Below are positions 26,222 to 35,117 of a DNA stretch of 64,000 nt, piece by piece (position 1 is the first letter of the stretch; every line of letters starts with the position of its first letter). Position numbers and translations under genes: made by a program. Origin of the DNA: Actinoplanes sp. KI2. GTDB taxonomy: Bacteria; Actinomycetota; Actinomycetes; Mycobacteriales; Micromonosporaceae. The notes under the pieces are model-generated. The model worked only from the letters and a program-made list of their open reading frames with translations. It ran no database searches and was not told the DNA's origin. The DNA is taken from NCBI RefSeq assembly GCF_025630775.1, contig NZ_JAOSZE010000002.1:1-64000 (forward strand), read 5' to 3'.

Positions 26222-29200
26222 ATGTCCTCGTCTCCCGATGCCGGCGACCGGGCGGCGCCCCGGTTCCTCACCCGCGTGATGGGGTCGCTGGCCGCGGCCC
26301 TCGGCGTGTTCCTGCTGGCGTTCGGGGCCGTCGCCGCCGGTCTCTCCCTCATCCTCCTCGGCGGGGGTGCGGTCGCGCTGGCCGATCGCCATCGCCGGTA
26401 CGCGCGGCGGGTGGTGCCGATCGCCGCCGTGGTGATCGTCGCGATGACCGGGGACCTGATCCTCCCGCTGACCGGCCGGGGTGGCGCGGCCGGCGCGTTC
26501 CTGCTGCTGGCCGCCGCGCAGCTGCTGCTGCTGGGCGACCGGCACTGGACGGCGGCCGGGCAGGCGGCGGCGATCGGCGGCGGCATGATCGGCCTGCTCG
26601 CGATCTACGGACTGGTCGTCCCGGCGTCCGGGCCGGTCGGCACGCCCGCCGACCGGGCGCTGGGGCTGACCGCCGCCCTGGGAATCGTGGCCGTCGCGGT
26701 CGCCGCGCTGCCCGCACCGGCCGGTACCGGGTTGATCTGGGTGCTCGCCGACCACACGGAGAGTGCCAGGCTGACCCGCCGGACGCTGGTGGCGGCCCTG
26801 GTCGCGCTGCCGCTGACGGCGCGGCTGATCACGGCCGGCCGGTACGGCCCGCAGCTCGAGGCCGCCCTGCTGGTCGTCGCGAACGCCGGGATCATCGTCG
26901 TCGTCGGGCTGGTCACCGGCTCCCGCGCGGCCCGGATGGAGCGGGCCGGCGCCGCCGCCCGGGCCGCGCCGGCGGACACCGGGCCGCAGCGCGACCCGGC
27001 CGCGTTCTCGATCAAAGGGCCGGACGGTGAGACCGGCGAGATGACCCCGGCGCGGGCCGCCGCCGAGGCGCAGGCCCAGTCGTACGCGCAGCTCGCCGGG
27101 ATCGTGTTGGCCTCCAACGACGCGATCGTCAGCAAGACCCTGGACGGCACGATCCTCACCTGGAACCCGGGCGCACGGCGGCTCTACGGCTACACCGCCG
27201 AGGAGATGATCGGCCGGGACGTCACCGTGATCCTGCCGCCGGACCGGCCGGACGAGGAGAAGCGCCTGCTCGCCCGGGTCCGGGCCGGCGAGCTGATCAA
27301 ACACCACGAGACCCGGCGGGTACGCCGCGACGGCACCACCATCTACGTCTCGCTGAGCATGGCGCCGATCCGCGACCCGGACGACATGATCGTGGGCGCC
27401 TCGACCATCTCGCACGACATCACCGCCGAGGTGGAGGCCGAGCGGCGGCTGCGCTTCGAGCGCGAGCAGTTCCAGACCATCATGACCGCGGCCAGCGACC
27501 CGTTCGTCAGCATGGACCACAACGGCCTGATCACCGAGTGGAACCGGCAGGCCGAGCAGGCCTTCGGCTGGAGCCGGCAGCAGGTGCTCGGCCGGCACGT
27601 GGTGGACACCGTCGTGCCCCGCCGGTACGCCGCGGCGCTGGACCGGGTGCTCGAGGGCCGCTGGACCTGGCTGCTCGACCGGCCGATCGAGATGGACGCC
27701 GTCCGCGCCGACGGCACCGAGTTCCCGATCGAGCTGACCATGTGGCGGATCCGCCGGGACGGCCCGTCCACCTTCCACGCGTTCGCCCGCGACATCAGCG
27801 CCCGCCGGCAGACCGAGCAGGCCCTGGCGCAGGCCCGGGACCAGGCGGTCGAGACGGCCCGGCTGAAGTCGCAGTTCCTGGCCTCGATGAGCCACGAGAT
27901 CCGGACGCCGATGAACGGCGTGATCGGCCTGTCCGGCCTGCTGCTGGGCACCGAGCTCAGCGAGACCCAGCGCCGGTACGCGCACGGCATCAACAGCGCC
28001 GGCGTGGCCCTGCTCGCAGTGATCAACGACGTGCTGAACTTCTCCAAACTGGAGGCTGGGAAGGTGCCACTGGAACGAGCCGACTTCGAGATCTGGCGGC
28101 TGCTCGACGAGGTGGTCGGCCTCGTCGCCCACGCGTCCGGGGCCAAGGAGCTGACCGTGTCCCCGCACTGCCACCCCGATCTGGCCGGCCCGGTCAGCGG
28201 CGACGCCGGCAAACTGCGTCAGGTGCTGCTCAACCTGATCGGCAACGCGGTCAAGTTCACCGGCGACGGTGGTGCCGTGACGATCACCGCGGGCCCGGCC
28301 GAGGGCGACTTCCCGCCCGGCAGCGTCCCGGTCCGCTTCGAGGTCTCCGACACCGGCATCGGCATCGACCCGGACCAGCAGGCCCGCCTGTTCGAGCCGT
28401 TCGTCCAGGCCGACGCCGGCACCACCCGGCGGTTCGGCGGCACCGGGCTGGGCCTGGCGATCAGCCAGGAGCTGGTCGGGATGCTGGGCGGGGAGATCGG
28501 CCTGACCAGCGCGGCCGGCCAGGGCAGCACGTTCTGGTTCACCGCGGCGCTGTGGCCGGCCGTGGCGGACGCCGACTCCCCGCACCGGCACGCGCTCGGC
28601 GAGCTGCGGGTGCTGCTGATGGCCGGCGCCGACACCGCGGTGATCGCCGAGCAGCTGGAGACCTGGGTCGCCGGGACCACCGCCGCCGCGGACGAGACCG
28701 CCGCGGTCGGTGCGCTGACCGCCGCCGCCGAGGCCGGCCGGCCGTTCGACGTGGCCGTCGTGGACGACCCGGCGCTGGTGCCGATGATCGTCGCCGACCC
28801 GGCCCTGCCCGCCCCGAAGCTGGTGCTGATCGGCGGCGGGACCGGCCGGTCGGCCGGGTTCCATGCGGTGCTGTCCCGGCCGGTGCGCCGGTCCGAGCTG
28901 CTCGACGCGCTGGCCGGCCTGTTCACCGCGCCCGCCGACGAGCGCGCGGCGCGCGCCGCCCGGTCGCCGGCCGGTCACGGGCGCGTGCTGCTGGTCGAGG
29001 ACAACGAGATCAACCAGACGGTGGCGTCGGGCATCCTGGCCAACCTGGGCTTCACCACGGACGTCGCCGGCAACGGCCGGGAAGCGGTCGAGAAGGCGGC
29101 CGGCCGGGACTACCGGGCGATCTTCATGGACTGCCTGATGCCGGAGATGGACGGCTATGAGGCGACCGCCGCGATCCGCCGCGCCGAGGGGACCGGCCGG

Positions 29201-29803
29201 CACGTGCCGATCATCGCGATGACCGCGGGCGCGCTGCCCGAGGACCGCGAGCGCTGCCTGGCCGCCGGCATGGACGATCATCTGACCAAGCCGCTGATGC
29301 CGGCCACCGTCGGCGCGGCGCTGGAACGGTGGGTGCAGGTGCCGGACGTGCGGCGGGAGATCCGGGAGCGGCTCGACATGCTCGGCGGCGCGGGCGGGCC
29401 GCTCGGGCCGGCCGAGCTGTCCGGGCTGCTGCGCAAGCTCAGCGCGCACGCACCCGGCCACGTGGAGGAGATCCATCAGGCGGTCGCGATGGACGACCCG
29501 GCCCGGCTGCGCGACCAGGCCCATCAGCTCAAGGGGGTGGCGGCCAACCTCGGCGCGCGGGAGCTGGCGGCGGTCTGCGAGCGGCTGGAACAGGCCGCCC
29601 GCGACTCGGATCTGGACGCGGCGATCGAGCCGCTCGCCGAGCTGCGCCCGCGCACCCGGGAGATGCTGGCCGCGGTCGAGGAGATCCTGTCCGGCCTGGA
29701 CCCGGCCCGGACGGCGGAGAGCGACCCGGCAGCTCCGCCCGGCGGTCGCGGCACGGGCGCGACCAGCGACGGCGATCGCGTGGTGCGGCCGGGACCGGGC
29801 TGA
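26222..29803 (+). CDS. membrane hybrid histidine kinase with two PAS, pseudo-receiver, REC and Hpt
   Basis: The 1193-residue kinase has about eight hydrophobic segments in residues 20-235, a PAS domain (about 295-405), a second PAS (about 415-535), HisKA with SHEIRTPMNGVIG (H558), HATPase (NLIGNAVKF, SDTGIGI, GTGLGLAISQ), a degenerate receiver without a phospho-acceptor Asp in its VAVVDDPAL strand (about 790-910), a true receiver (D970 in IFMDCLMPEMDGYEA) and a C-terminal Hpt domain (H1101 in DQAHQLKGVAANLG). All phosphorelay steps are thus on one chain, as in ArcB/BarA-type kinases. No dedicated response regulator is adjacent. The ATG at 26222 sits in an AT-rich promoter patch. Confidence 0.93.
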   Translation: MSSSPDAGDRAAPRFLTRVMGSLAAALGVFLLAFGAVAAGLSLILLGGGAVALADRHRRYARRVVPIAAVVIVAMTGDLILPLTGRGGAAGAFLLLAAAQLLLLGDRHWTAAGQAAAIGGGMIGLLAIYGLVVPASGPVGTPADRALGLTAALGIVAVAVAALPAPAGTGLIWVLADHTESARLTRRTLVAALVALPLTARLITAGRYGPQLEAALLVVANAGIIVVVGLVTGSRAARMERAGAAARAAPADTGPQRDPAAFSIKGPDGETGEMTPARAAAEAQAQSYAQLAGIVLASNDAIVSKTLDGTILTWNPGARRLYGYTAEEMIGRDVTVILPPDRPDEEKRLLARVRAGELIKHHETRRVRRDGTTIYVSLSMAPIRDPDDMIVGASTISHDITAEVEAERRLRFEREQFQTIMTAASDPFVSMDHNGLITEWNRQAEQAFGWSRQQVLGRHVVDTVVPRRYAAALDRVLEGRWTWLLDRPIEMDAVRADGTEFPIELTMWRIRRDGPSTFHAFARDISARRQTEQALAQARDQAVETARLKSQFLASMSHEIRTPMNGVIGLSGLLLGTELSETQRRYAHGINSAGVALLAVINDVLNFSKLEAGKVPLERADFEIWRLLDEVVGLVAHASGAKELTVSPHCHPDLAGPVSGDAGKLRQVLLNLIGNAVKFTGDGGAVTITAGPAEGDFPPGSVPVRFEVSDTGIGIDPDQQARLFEPFVQADAGTTRRFGGTGLGLAISQELVGMLGGEIGLTSAAGQGSTFWFTAALWPAVADADSPHRHALGELRVLLMAGADTAVIAEQLETWVAGTTAAADETAAVGALTAAAEAGRPFDVAVVDDPALVPMIVADPALPAPKLVLIGGGTGRSAGFHAVLSRPVRRSELLDALAGLFTAPADERAARAARSPAGHGRVLLVEDNEINQTVASGILANLGFTTDVAGNGREAVEKAAGRDYRAIFMDCLMPEMDGYEATAAIRRAEGTGRHVPIIAMTAGALPEDRERCLAAGMDDHLTKPLMPATVGAALERWVQVPDVRREIRERLDMLGGAGGPLGPAELSGLLRKLSAHAPGHVEEIHQAVAMDDPARLRDQAHQLKGVAANLGARELAAVCERLEQAARDSDLDAAIEPLAELRPRTREMLAAVEEILSGLDPARTAESDPAAPPGGRGTGATSDGDRVVRPGPG

Positions 29804-29863
29804 TCCTCGTACGGTATGGGCCTTGGTCTTTTGCTCCTCGGCCGCTCTCCTATGGTGGTGGTC

Positions 29864-31519
29864 ATGGCAGATGATCCGGTCGAGGGTTTCGCGGGGCTGG
29901 GGTTGCGGGCGGAGCTGTTGCGCGCACTGACCGTGCTGGGCTATGAGGAGCCGACGCCGATCCAGCGCGAGGCGATCCCGCCGCTGGTCGCCGGGCACGA
30001 CCTGGTGGGGCAGGCGGCCACCGGCACCGGCAAGACGGCCGCGTTCGCGCTGCCGGTGCTGCAGGTGCTGACCGGCGGGCGGGAGGACGGCGGCCCGCAG
30101 GCGCTGGTGCTCGTGCCCACCCGGGAACTGGCCGAGCAGGTCTCGCAGGCGGTCCACCGGTACGGCCGGGAGCTGGGCGTGCGGGTGCTGCCGGTGTACG
30201 GCGGGCAGCCGATCGGACGGCAGCTGCAGGCCCTGCGGCGCGGGGTGGACGTGGTCGTCGGCACGCCGGGCCGGGTCCTCGACCACATCGAGCGGGAGAC
30301 GCTGCGGCTCGGCGACGTGCGCACGGTCGTGCTCGACGAGGCCGACGAGATGCTGGACATGGGCTTCGCCGAGGACATCGAGGCGATCCTGGCCGAGACG
30401 CCGGCCGAGCGGCAGACGGTGTTGTTCTCGGCGACGATGCCGCCCCGGATCGACAGCATCGCCCGCCGGCACCTGCGCGACCCGGTGCGGATCACGATGG
30501 GCCGCAAGGCGGTGTCGCCGGACGAGCTGCCGCTGGTCCGGCAGAGCGCCTACCTGGTCGCCCGCGCGCACCGGACGGCCGCCCTGGGCCGGATCCTGGA
30601 CGTGGAGGCGCCCACCGCGGCGATCGTCTTCTGCCGCACCCGCGAGGAGGTCGACCAGGTCACCGAGGCGCTCAACGGGCGCGGGTACCGGGCCGAGGCG
30701 CTGCACGGCGGGATGAGCCAGGACCAGCGCGACCGGGTGATGGGCCGGCTGCGCGCCGGCAGCACCGAGCTGCTGGTCGCGACCGACGTGGCGGCGCGCG
30801 GCCTGGACGTGGAGCAGCTGACGCACGTCATCAACTTCAACGTGCCGGCGGCGCCGGAGGCGTACGTGCACCGGATCGGCCGGGTGGGCCGGGCCGGGCG
30901 GGAGGGCTGCGCGATCACCCTGGCCGAGCCGCGGGAACAGCGGATGCTGAAGGCGATCGAGCGGCTCACCGGGCAGCGCATCACCCTCGAGAAGCTGCCG
31001 ACCGTGACGGACCTGCGGGCGAGGCGGCTGGAGCTGACCCGGGCGGCGCTGCAGAGCAGCCTGGAGACCGACGACCTGGAGCGCTACCGGGTCGTCCTGG
31101 ACTCGCTCACCGGCGAGTTCGATGTGGAGGACATCGCCCTGGCGGCGGTGCGGCTGCTGCACGAGGCGGCCGGCGGCGACGCCGACGAGAAGGAGATCCC
31201 GTCGCCGGCGCCGGTTCCGGATGCGGATCGGTCGCAGCGCGGCGCCCGGGGGAAGGCGCGGGCGACGGAGTCCGGGGTGACCCGGCTGTTCTTCGGGATC
31301 GGGCGGCAGGCGGGCGTGCGGCCGCAGGACCTGGTGGGTGCGATCGCCGGGGAGTCCGGGATCAGCGCCCGCGAGATCGGAGCCATCCAGATCACCGACC
31401 GGTTCTCGCTGGTGGAGGTCCCCGCGTCCGCCGCCGACGCGATCATCCTGGCGATGCGCCGCAGCACGATCCGCGGCCGTCGGCCCACGGTGCGACGGGA
31501 GCGCTTCACGCCCCGCTGA
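29864..31519 (+). CDS. DEAD-box ATP-dependent RNA helicase (CsdA/DeaD type)
   Basis: The 551-residue protein shows the full DEAD-box series: EEPTPIQREAIPPL (Q motif), AATGTGKT (I), PTRELAEQV (Ia), TPGR (Ib), LDEADEML (II), FSATM (III), IVFCRTREE (IV), DVAARGLDV (V) and HRIGRVGRAG (VI). The C-terminal 75 residues carry a DbpA/CsdA RNA-binding domain (TRLFFGIGRQAGVRPQDLVG). It unwinds short RNA duplexes in ribosome assembly or mRNA decay, often in the cold. The ATG at 29864 begins the Q-motif helix. It is 60 bp after the hybrid kinase gene on the same strand. Confidence 0.95.
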   Translation: MADDPVEGFAGLGLRAELLRALTVLGYEEPTPIQREAIPPLVAGHDLVGQAATGTGKTAAFALPVLQVLTGGREDGGPQALVLVPTRELAEQVSQAVHRYGRELGVRVLPVYGGQPIGRQLQALRRGVDVVVGTPGRVLDHIERETLRLGDVRTVVLDEADEMLDMGFAEDIEAILAETPAERQTVLFSATMPPRIDSIARRHLRDPVRITMGRKAVSPDELPLVRQSAYLVARAHRTAALGRILDVEAPTAAIVFCRTREEVDQVTEALNGRGYRAEALHGGMSQDQRDRVMGRLRAGSTELLVATDVAARGLDVEQLTHVINFNVPAAPEAYVHRIGRVGRAGREGCAITLAEPREQRMLKAIERLTGQRITLEKLPTVTDLRARRLELTRAALQSSLETDDLERYRVVLDSLTGEFDVEDIALAAVRLLHEAAGGDADEKEIPSPAPVPDADRSQRGARGKARATESGVTRLFFGIGRQAGVRPQDLVGAIAGESGISAREIGAIQITDRFSLVEVPASAADAIILAMRRSTIRGRRPTVRRERFTPR

Positions 31520-31533
31520 CCCGTCTGAGTGGG

Positions 31534-31572
31534 TACCCCCGAGGTATATACGCGGTGTATACCCTTGGGGTA
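31534..31572. promoter_or_regulatory. 39-bp compound palindrome, PadR operator candidate
   Basis: The site reads outwards symmetrically: TACCCC, 3 bp, GGTATATAC, 3-bp centre, GTGTATACC, 3 bp, GGGGTA. The inner 9-bp arms have one mismatch and the outer 6-bp arms none. It is an AT-rich island in front of the PadR gene, and its right end overlaps the first possible ATG of that gene. It probably is the operator of the PadR-ABC operon. Confidence 0.75.
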
Positions 31573-31583
31573 TGGTCGTCGGC

Positions 31584-32108
31584 ATGAGTGTTCCCCTGAC
31601 GCTGCTCGGGCTGCTCGAGCGGCAGCCCAGCCACGGCTACGACCTGAAGCGCGACTACGACCTCTGGTTCGGCCACGGCCGGTCGCTGCCGTTCGGGCAG
31701 GTCTACTCGACGCTGGGCCGGCTCGCCCGGGACGGCAAGGTGGTGATGGACGAGGTGACCCCCGGTGAGGGGCCGGAGCGCAAGCGCTACGTGATCACCG
31801 AGGTCGGCGCCACCGAGGTCGACACCTGGCTGACCGAGCCGGTCGCCCCGGAGCCGCACCAGCAGACGGTGCTGTTCGCGAAGGTGGTGCTCGCCCTGAT
31901 GCTGGACCGGCCCGCCGAGGAGTATCTGGACACCCAGCGCCGCGCCCACCTGGCCCGGATGCGGGAGCTCACCGAGACCAAGCGCACCGGCGGCCTGGTC
32001 GACGGCCTGCTCGCCGACCACGGGCTGTTCCACCTCGAGGCCGACCTGCGCTGGATCGACACCACCTCGGCCCGGCTCGACCAGCTGCGCGCGCAGGTGA
32101 AGCCGTGA
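31584..32108 (+). CDS. PadR-family transcriptional regulator
   Basis: The 174-residue protein has the PadR winged helix: LTLLGLLERQPSHGYDLKRD, then PFGQVYSTLGRLARDGKV and RKRYVITEVGATEVDTWL, plus a C-terminal dimerisation helix. PadR proteins repress drug-efflux operons and are released by the substrate. I took the ATG at 31584; an ATG 12 bases upstream overlaps the palindromic operator and could be used only by a nearly leaderless mRNA. The gene overlaps the ABC ATPase start as GTGA, so regulator and transporter form one operon. Confidence 0.92.
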   Translation: MSVPLTLLGLLERQPSHGYDLKRDYDLWFGHGRSLPFGQVYSTLGRLARDGKVVMDEVTPGEGPERKRYVITEVGATEVDTWLTEPVAPEPHQQTVLFAKVVLALMLDRPAEEYLDTQRRAHLARMRELTETKRTGGLVDGLLADHGLFHLEADLRWIDTTSARLDQLRAQVKP

Positions 32109-32782
32109 CCGCCGCGCTCGAGGCCCGCGGGGTGGCCCTGTCGTTCGGCGAGACCCCGGCGCTGCGCGGCGCCGACCTGACCGTGCAGGCCGGTGAGATC
32201 GTCGCGGTGATGGGGCCGAGCGGCTCCGGCAAGTCGACGCTGCTGCACTGCCTGGCCGGCATCCTGGCGCCGGACGCCGGCGAGATCCACGTGCTGGGGG
32301 AGCGGATCGACCGGCTGAGCGAGGCCCGCCGCAGCGAGCTGCGCCGCGACCGGTTCGGGTTCGTCTTCCAGTTCGGGCAGCTGGTACCGGAGCTCACCGC
32401 CGAGGAGAACGTCGCGCTGCCGTTGCTGCTGTCCGGCGTACGCCGCGAGCCGGCCCTGCGGCGGGCCCGGGAGTGGTTCGCCCGCCTCGGCCTGGACGGC
32501 CTGGAGAGGCGCCGCTCCGGCGAGCTCTCCGGCGGCCAGGCCCAGCGGGTCGCGCTGGCCCGCGGCCTGGTCGGCGAGCCGGCGGTGCTGTTCGCCGACG
32601 AGCCGACCGGCGCGCTCGACTCGCTCACCGGCGAGCAGGTGATGGACCTGCTGGTCGACTCGGCCCGGCGGCAGGGCGCTACGGTCGTGCTGGTCACCCA
32701 CGACGCCCGGGTCGCGGCGTACGCGGACCGGGAGATCATGGTGCGCGACGGCCGGATCACCTCGCCCGCGGTGGCGTCGTGA
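32105..32782 (+). CDS. ABC transporter ATP-binding protein (MacB/LolD type)
   Basis: The 225-residue ATPase has Walker A GPSGSGKST, the Q-loop in GFVFQFGQLVPELTA, the signature ELSGGQAQR, Walker B VLFADEPTGALD and the H-loop VTHDARVAAYAD. The subfamily partners FtsX-like permeases that extrude peptides, lipoproteins or antibiotics. GTG overlaps the PadR stop by four bases and its own stop overlaps the permease GTG in the same way, giving tight stoichiometric coupling. Confidence 0.96.
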   Translation: MTAALEARGVALSFGETPALRGADLTVQAGEIVAVMGPSGSGKSTLLHCLAGILAPDAGEIHVLGERIDRLSEARRSELRRDRFGFVFQFGQLVPELTAEENVALPLLLSGVRREPALRRAREWFARLGLDGLERRRSGELSGGQAQRVALARGLVGEPAVLFADEPTGALDSLTGEQVMDLLVDSARRQGATVVLVTHDARVAAYADREIMVRDGRITSPAVAS

Positions 32783-34977
32783 TCCGCCTCGGGATGCGGC
32801 TCGCGCTGACCGGCGGCCGGGCGGCGCTCGCCCGGCTGGCCCTGGTCGGCGGGGCGGTGGCGGTCGGGGTCGCCCTGCTGCTGTCCGTGCTGGCCGGCCT
32901 CAACGCCGTGCAGGCCCAGAACCTGCGGTACGCGTGGCTGAACAGCGCCGCCACCTCGGCGGCGACCGGCCCGGAGGCCTCGGACCCGGCCGGCTGGGCG
33001 CTGCGCGAGGACTACTTCGCCGGTCGGCGGATGGCCCGGATCGACATCGCGGCCACCGGCCCCGACGCGCCGGTCCCGCCCGGGATGACCCGGCTGCCCG
33101 CTCCCGGCGAGTACTACGTCTCCCCGGCCCTGTCGCGGCTGCTCGCCGCCACGCCGGCCGGCGAGCTCGGCGACCGGTTCCCCGGTCACCAGGCGGGCGT
33201 CATCGGCGACGCCGGGCTGGCCTCGCCGGACTCGCTGATCGCCGTGGTCGGGCGTACCCCGCAGGAGGTCGCCGGCATCAGGGGCGCCACCACGATCACC
33301 CGGATGGTCAGCGTCTCGCCGCGGGACTGCAGCGCCTGCTACGTGGGCACCGGCCGGGAGGGGATCACGCTGATCCTCTCGGTTGTGGCGGCCGCCATGC
33401 TGTTCCCCCTGCTGATGTTCATCGGCACCGCCACCCGGCTGGCCGCGGCCCGGCGCGAGCAGCGGTTCGCCGCGATGCGCCTGGTCGGCGCCACGCCGCG
33501 GCAGGTCTCGGCGATCGCCACGGTCGAGTCGACGGTCGCCGCGGTCGTCGGCACGCTGCTCGGCTTCGCGCTGTTCCCGCTGCTGCGGCTCGGCCTCGAG
33601 CGGATCACCTTCACCGGGGAGCGGTTCTTCCTCGGTGACCTCTCGCTGACCTGGGCCAACGTGCTGCTGATCGGGATCGGGGTGCCGCTGGGCGCAGCGG
33701 TGGCCGCCCGCGCCGCGCTGCGCCGGGTGCGGATCACCCCGCTCGGCGTCGCCCGGCGGGTCACCCCCCGGCCGCCGCGCGCCTGGCGGCTGATTCCGGT
33801 CCTGGCCGGGCTGGGCGAGCTGGCCTGGTTCGTCGGCCGCCGGCCGCAGACCACGAACGGCCAGACCTGGGCGTACCTCGGCGGCATCTTCCTCACCATG
33901 ATCGGGCTGGTCATCGCGGGGCCCTACCTGACGATGGTGGGCTCCCGGGTGCTGGCTCGGCTGGCCCGGCGGCCCGCGACGCTGATCGCCGGGCGGCGGC
34001 TCGCGGACGACCCGCGCGCGGGGTTCCGCGCGGTCAGCGGCCTGATGCTGGCGCTCTTCGTGACCAGCGTCGCGACCGGCGTGATCACCTCGATCGTGGC
34101 GTACCGGGGCGAGACGCCGGCCGGCACCGCGGCCTACGACAACCTGTCCATCGGCTGGTACCCGGAGAACGGGGAGAAGCTGCCGGGCCCGGACACGGCC
34201 ATCCCGGCCGGGCTGGCCACCACCCCGGGCGTGCGGGACGTGCTGGTGGTCCGCTACCAGGGACAACTCGGGAATCTGCCCACCGGCGCAATCGGCTGCG
34301 CCGAGCTGGCCGAGCACCCGGAGCTGGGCCAGTGCGCGCCGGGAGAGCTGGTGGGGTCGGTCTACGCCGACCTGTCGCGCCCCGACTTCGGCCCGGCGTA
34401 CTACGAGCCGTCGCCGCTGACCCCCGCCGAGCTGGCCGGCAAGCCGCTGCAATCGATCGTGGTGCTCACCGACGGGTCGCGGGCCGCGATCGAGCGCTCC
34501 CGCACGGTGCTCGAGGCCGCCTTCCCGACCGGCTATCTCCCGGCCACCGAGAACGAGTGGCGCAGCGACTTCGCCCGCACGCTGGTGCAGTGGCAGCGCC
34601 TGGCCGACGTGGTGATCGTGGCGAGCCTGGTGATCGCCGGATGCAGCCTCGCGGTCAGCCTGGCCGGCGGGATCAACGAGCGGAAACGGCCGTTCGCCCT
34701 GCTGCGGCTCACCGGGGCGCGGCTCGCCGAGCTGCGCCGGGTGATCACGCTGGAGAGCGCGGTGCCGCTGCTGGCCGTCTCGGTGGTGGCGATCGCCGCC
34801 GGGTTCACCGCGGCCGCGTTCTTCCTGCGATCCCAGCTGCAGTACGACCTGAAGGCGCCCGGCGCAACGTACTACGTGATGGTCGCGCTCGGCCTCGGTT
34901 TCTCGCTGGCGCTGATCGCCTCCACCATGCCGCTGCTCAAGCGGGTCACCGCGCCCGCGACGGCCCGCAACGACTGA
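32779..34977 (+). CDS. FtsX-like ABC transporter permease
   Basis: The 732-residue membrane protein has an N-terminal helix, an extracellular domain, two FtsX-type blocks of three to four helices each (first at about 195-320 with ARREQRFAAMRLVGATPRQV, second at about 610-730 with GGINERKRPFALLRLTGARL) and a large second extracellular domain (about 450-610). This two-block layout is that of BceB/antimicrobial-peptide transporters and of actinobacterial FtsX exporters. With the PadR and ATPase genes it forms an efflux or detoxification unit. Beyond its TGA the final codons recur twice in the same frame. Confidence 0.93.
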   Translation: MIRLGMRLALTGGRAALARLALVGGAVAVGVALLLSVLAGLNAVQAQNLRYAWLNSAATSAATGPEASDPAGWALREDYFAGRRMARIDIAATGPDAPVPPGMTRLPAPGEYYVSPALSRLLAATPAGELGDRFPGHQAGVIGDAGLASPDSLIAVVGRTPQEVAGIRGATTITRMVSVSPRDCSACYVGTGREGITLILSVVAAAMLFPLLMFIGTATRLAAARREQRFAAMRLVGATPRQVSAIATVESTVAAVVGTLLGFALFPLLRLGLERITFTGERFFLGDLSLTWANVLLIGIGVPLGAAVAARAALRRVRITPLGVARRVTPRPPRAWRLIPVLAGLGELAWFVGRRPQTTNGQTWAYLGGIFLTMIGLVIAGPYLTMVGSRVLARLARRPATLIAGRRLADDPRAGFRAVSGLMLALFVTSVATGVITSIVAYRGETPAGTAAYDNLSIGWYPENGEKLPGPDTAIPAGLATTPGVRDVLVVRYQGQLGNLPTGAIGCAELAEHPELGQCAPGELVGSVYADLSRPDFGPAYYEPSPLTPAELAGKPLQSIVVLTDGSRAAIERSRTVLEAAFPTGYLPATENEWRSDFARTLVQWQRLADVVIVASLVIAGCSLAVSLAGGINERKRPFALLRLTGARLAELRRVITLESAVPLLAVSVVAIAAGFTAAAFFLRSQLQYDLKAPGATYYVMVALGLGFSLALIASTMPLLKRVTAPATARND

Positions 34978-35070
34978 GCAGCCGCCGCGCCCTCGGCGGC
35001 CCGCAACGACTGAGCAGCCGGCGGGCTGAAGCGGGTCGCCGCGCCCCCGGCGGCCCGCAACGACTAAGCA
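34936..35070 (+). repeat. three in-frame repeats of the permease 3' end
   Basis: The last codons of the permease with its stop (34936-34980) recur as a partial copy at 34984-35016 and a 45-bp copy at 35026-35070 that matches the original at 40 of 45 positions. The aligned copies are 36 and 54 bp apart, both multiples of three, and each ends with a stop (TGA, TGA, TAA) after the codons for ARND. This looks like old tandem duplication with drift, or selection to keep the frame. Confidence 0.85.
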
Positions 35071-35097
35071 CCCGGCGGTTTGCACAAGTCGCCGGGT
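35070..35097 (+). terminator. hairpin terminator of the PadR-ABC operon
   Basis: ACCCGGCG and CGCCGGGT form a perfect 8-bp stem around a 12-nt loop, directly after the last repeat of the permease 3' end and 21 bp before the TPR gene. No T tract follows, as usual in this group. Confidence 0.6.
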
Positions 35098-35117
35098 CCG
35101 CGACCGAATGTGCGGTC

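Noticed and set aside
26060..31585. A minus-strand open frame of about 1800 codons
   Set aside because: It is the reverse-complement shadow of the membrane hybrid kinase and DEAD-box helicase, both of which have complete motif sets on the plus strand.
35108..35117. ATG at 35108 as the start of the TPR protein
   Set aside because: It is in another frame from the TPR repeats; the GTG at 35118 is in frame.
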